From the NCBI GenBank assembly GCA_045531795.1, contig JAZSET010000114.1:1-35075 (forward strand): 35,075 nt of DNA. Reading direction: 5' to 3'. This DNA comes from UBA4717 sp045531795 (GTDB lineage: Bacteria; Bacillota; Clostridia; Oscillospirales; CAG-272). Numbering within the stretch: position 1 is the first letter of the stretch; each line of letters opens with the position of its first letter. The notes beneath the pieces were generated by a model, which ran no database searches, was not told the DNA's origin, and saw nothing but the letters and a program-made list of their open reading frames with translations. Below, piece by piece: positions 32,895 to 35,075 of this stretch. The position numbers were made by a program, and so were the translations under genes.

Positions 32895-33944
32895 ATGAAT
32901 GCTCAACAAGCACCAAAGGTTACAAAAGAAACCAAAAACAAAATCAGAGTAGAATTTGAAAGAACCCCTCTTTTGCAGAGATTAAAGGCAAAGTATTTGT
33001 CAATGAATTTCCTGCAGAACGTTGTGTGGGCGGTATTCAGATATGTACTTCTCATAGGACTTTCATATGTAATTCTTTATCCGTTCTTCTCAAAAATAGC
33101 TGGCTCATTTATGAGTATGGACGACTTTGTTGATGTTACGGTAAAACTTATCCCGAAATATCCGACACTTGATACATACGCACAGATTATTACCAAAAAC
33201 GGATACTTCTCAGCTATGTTCAACACACTTCTGTTGTCAGTGCTGTGCGGTCTCGTTCAGACATTTATCTGCTGTGTAATCGGTTACGGTATATCAAAGT
33301 TTAAGTTCAGAGGAGCAAAACTCATATTTGCACTCGTAATCTTTACTATGATTGTTCCTCATAAGACACTTCAGCTTTCACTGTTTATGCACTTCAAGTA
33401 TTTTGATATACTAGGTATATTCAAATTCTTGGGCGGCGGAGTATTTGACTGGTTAAAGATTTTCAATTTCTCATCAATCAATCTGTTAAATACTTATTGG
33501 CCTCTTGCACTCCTCTCTCTCGGCGGTCTTGCATTCAAGAACGGACTTTATATCTTTATGATGCGTCAGTTCTTCAGAGGCGTACCGGATGAACTTGAAG
33601 AGTCCGCATACATTGACGGTAGCGGTGTGTTCAGAACTTTCATTCAGATTATTCTTCCGCTGTCAATCCCGATGATGATTACAATATTCCTGTTCTCATT
33701 CTCCTGGCAGTGGACAGACAGCTTCTATTCATCACTGTTCTTCACAGGAACAGGTATAAAGCTTCTCCCGAGTATCGTTGCTATTCCTATGGGTATGGAA
33801 ACGGTTTATGCCGGTCAGCAGCTTTATGAATCGGCAATCCTCAATACTTGCGGACTTCTTATAATACTTCCGCTTGTTATTGTGTACCTCTTCTGCCAGA
33901 GATACCTCATTCAGGGTATCGAACGCTCTGGTATCGTTGGATAA
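32895..33944 (+). CDS. Sugar-type ABC transporter permease (MalG-like), pair 2
   Basis: This is a 349-residue permease, longer than its pair 1 counterpart because of a 50-residue basic cytoplasmic N-terminus and an extra loop near FGIFKFLGGGVFDWL. The EAA loop reads EESAYIDGSGVFRTFIQIIL followed by P. The C-terminus ends QRYLIQGIERSGIVG, typical for this family. AAAGGAGGGG lies before the ATG, 14 bp after its partner. It is the last gene of the operon, with a strong terminator following. Confidence 0.92.
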   Translation: MNAQQAPKVTKETKNKIRVEFERTPLLQRLKAKYLSMNFLQNVVWAVFRYVLLIGLSYVILYPFFSKIAGSFMSMDDFVDVTVKLIPKYPTLDTYAQIITKNGYFSAMFNTLLLSVLCGLVQTFICCVIGYGISKFKFRGAKLIFALVIFTMIVPHKTLQLSLFMHFKYFDILGIFKFLGGGVFDWLKIFNFSSINLLNTYWPLALLSLGGLAFKNGLYIFMMRQFFRGVPDELEESAYIDGSGVFRTFIQIILPLSIPMMITIFLFSFSWQWTDSFYSSLFFTGTGIKLLPSIVAIPMGMETVYAGQQLYESAILNTCGLLIILPLVIVYLFCQRYLIQGIERSGIVG

Positions 33945-33960
33945 AGCTAAACAAAAAGAA

Positions 33961-33996
33961 AAACGCAGGTGCAAAGTACCTGCGTTTGCTTTTTTA
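33961..33996. terminator. Bidirectional terminator between transport operon and EamA gene
   Basis: A perfect 10-bp stem AAACGCAGGT/ACCTGCGTTT (33961-33970 and 33978-33987) has a 7-nt loop. It is followed on the plus strand by GCTTTTTT and on the minus strand by TTCTTTTTG. It serves both converging genes. Confidence 0.9.
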
Positions 33997-33997
33997 T

Positions 33998-34897
33998 TCA
34001 GTTGTTTTTGTCGGCAATACTTATCATATAAACGCCTATAAGTATGAGCGCGGAGCCGATGACCTGTCTTATTCCGCCAAACGGCTCTTTTAAAAATACG
34101 ATTCCTGCAATAATTGATACAACGGTCGTTAAGCAGGAGAAGATAGAGGTTTTTTTGACGGGTATGTAAGTCGTAGCATAGTTGAGTAACATAAACGCAA
34201 CAACAGAAGAGAAGAGTGAGAGGAATATGAGGGAAAGGGAAAATCCAATATCGGGAAGAAGACTTGCGAGAATTATCGGAAGCTTTCCGCGACTTTCAAC
34301 AAATGCACAAGCCGTAAAGATTACAGCAGCAAGAGCAAACATAACATATGTACGCTCGAAAGGCGAAAATTCTTTTGAGGCTGCCCTGCTCAGGACATTG
34401 AATAATGCCCCCGAAATAACCGCCCCAATCAAAAGAAGCACACCGGGGAGAGTAACAGGACTGTTATCCCCACCGCCAACAGAAACGATAATAACTCCAG
34501 CTACGGTGCATATACCCCATAAGAGTTGCCGTATCGTTAATTTTTCACCAATAAAAATAGTTGCAAAAATAAAGGCAAATAAGGGAACAACGGCGATAAG
34601 AGTTCCGGAAAAAGAGGAGTTTGTAAGCTCAATTCCGTAGCTTTCGCAAATGAAGTAAGCGATAGGCTGACATAGCCCGAGAAGTAAAACTTTGATGAGA
34701 GGTTTGCCTTTGAAGTTTAACTTAAAAACACCAAAAAGGGCTAAAATATTCATTATTAAAAATGCAAGTAAAAAGCGGGAGGAGAGTAGAACAAAAACCG
34801 AAGTTTTTGATAGAATGATTCTGGAAGCCAGAAAACTGAACCCGAAAATTGAATTGCCGCAAAAAACGGCAAGTAATGCTTTGTTGGTTTTGGTCAT
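33998..34897 (-). CDS. EamA/DMT-family transporter
   Basis: This is a 299-residue inner-membrane protein with two EamA repeats and ten predicted helices, the drug/metabolite transporter layout. Family features are FGFSFLASRIILS near the start, RFLLAF, SFSGTLIAVVPLFAFIFATIFIGEKLTIRQ at the end of repeat 1, and YIPVKKTSIFSCLTTVVSIIAGIVFLKEPFGG in repeat 2. The substrate is unknown; family members export amino acids, metabolites or drugs. The ATG at 34897 has GAGG upstream. The frame runs upstream to 35050, but that stretch is A/T-rich and contains the promoter, so I reject it. Confidence 0.9.
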   Translation of the reverse strand: MTKTNKALLAVFCGNSIFGFSFLASRIILSKTSVFVLLSSRFLLAFLIMNILALFGVFKLNFKGKPLIKVLLLGLCQPIAYFICESYGIELTNSSFSGTLIAVVPLFAFIFATIFIGEKLTIRQLLWGICTVAGVIIVSVGGGDNSPVTLPGVLLLIGAVISGALFNVLSRAASKEFSPFERTYVMFALAAVIFTACAFVESRGKLPIILASLLPDIGFSLSLIFLSLFSSVVAFMLLNYATTYIPVKKTSIFSCLTTVVSIIAGIVFLKEPFGGIRQVIGSALILIGVYMISIADKNN

Positions 34898-34928
34898 AAT
34901 AAAATCCTCAGAATAATAGTATAGAATA

Positions 34929-34957
34929 ATTATAAAGTAGAAAAAAGAGTTTGTCAA
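34929..34957 (-). promoter_or_regulatory. Consensus promoter of the EamA gene
   Basis: On the minus strand, -35 TTGACA (34952-34957), 17-bp spacer, and -10 TATAAT (34929-34934): a perfect sigma-A match, about 32 bp before the start codon. Confidence 0.85.
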
Positions 34958-35007
34958 TGAAAGGAATAAAAAGAATAGAAAAAATGCAAGATTTTTGAAA
35001 AAAAGTA

Positions 35008-35036
35008 TTGACTTAATCAAAACAATGTGGTATACT
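35008..35036 (+). promoter_or_regulatory. Promoter of a tRNA gene at the right edge
   Basis: -35 TTGACT (35008-35013), a 17-bp spacer ending in TGG (extended -10), and -10 TATACT (35031-35036). Transcription should start near 35043, about 17 nt before the tRNA 5' end. Confidence 0.8.
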
Positions 35037-35059
35037 AACATAGTCGACAATTTAGATAT

Positions 35060-35075
35060 CTGGGTGTGGCGCAGT
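35060..35075 (+). tRNA. 5' end of a tRNA gene (probably tRNA-Pro), truncated by window edge
   Basis: CTGGGTG can be the 5' acceptor strand. It is followed by T8-G9 and the D-arm start GCGCAGT. A 5' C and this D-arm start resemble bacterial tRNA-Pro. Only 16 nt are visible, so identity is uncertain, but the strong promoter just upstream supports a stable RNA gene. Confidence 0.6.

Noticed and set aside
34898..35050. 51-residue extension of the EamA protein
   Set aside because: It contains the consensus promoter and reads as low-complexity hydrophobic sequence. The ATG at 34897 has GAGG upstream.
1..35075. CRISPR arrays, insertion sequences, phage genes or attachment sites
   Set aside because: No regularly spaced long repeats, transposase or integrase motifs, or terminal inverted repeats were seen on either strand.

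Overview
The window looks like chromosomal DNA of a low-to-medium GC Gram-positive bacterium of class Clostridia, probably a gut Oscillospirales or relative. The evidence is strong purine-rich Shine-Dalgarno sites, a Firmicutes-type dcw cluster, a spore-cortex-type amidase (CwlD), a PASTA-bearing class B PBP, and HPr carrying both the His15 and Ser46 sites. I cannot name the genus. I saw no phage, insertion sequence, CRISPR array or rRNA.

Positions 1-7500 (minus strand) hold the start of the division cluster, mraZ-rsmH-ftsL-PBP. It has a near-consensus promoter and a tandem MraZ-type operator, and it runs off the left edge inside the PBP. Upstream is the operon uvrC-rsmD-coaD, closed by a strong terminator. 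Positions 7500-12300 (minus) hold monocistronic ptsH with two tandem terminators, then rimM-trmD followed by an O-antigen-ligase/polymerase-like membrane protein and two related single-pass DUF4330-like proteins. Positions 12380-16900 hold cwlD (plus), which meets radA (minus) tail to tail with no spacer. An OmpR-type response regulator and a sensor kinase follow; they are separated by a terminator, and the kinase has its own promoter upstream of radA. Positions 17000-21220 (plus) hold a GDPD-like lipoprotein, ychF, rnhA, and an iscS/iscU-type Fe-S pair.

Positions 21220-34000 (plus) are the accessory highlight. After about 690 bp of non-coding DNA with several inverted repeats, one sigma-A-type promoter and a roughly 245-nt leader, there is an apparent 12-kb operon. 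It encodes a 1007-residue secreted solute-binding protein with two beta-sandwich-like N-terminal modules, a sugar-type ABC permease pair, a membrane protein joining a beta-propeller, a TPR-like segment and a Yip1-like domain, a 980-residue secreted DUF5696-like protein, and a second ABC permease pair. No ATPase gene and no second binding protein are present. I read this as a multi-component carbohydrate capture, processing and import system that uses an ATPase encoded elsewhere. Its substrate cannot be read from the sequence.

A bidirectional terminator separates this operon from a converging EamA-family exporter. The right edge carries a strong promoter and the first bases of a tRNA gene, probably tRNA-Pro.
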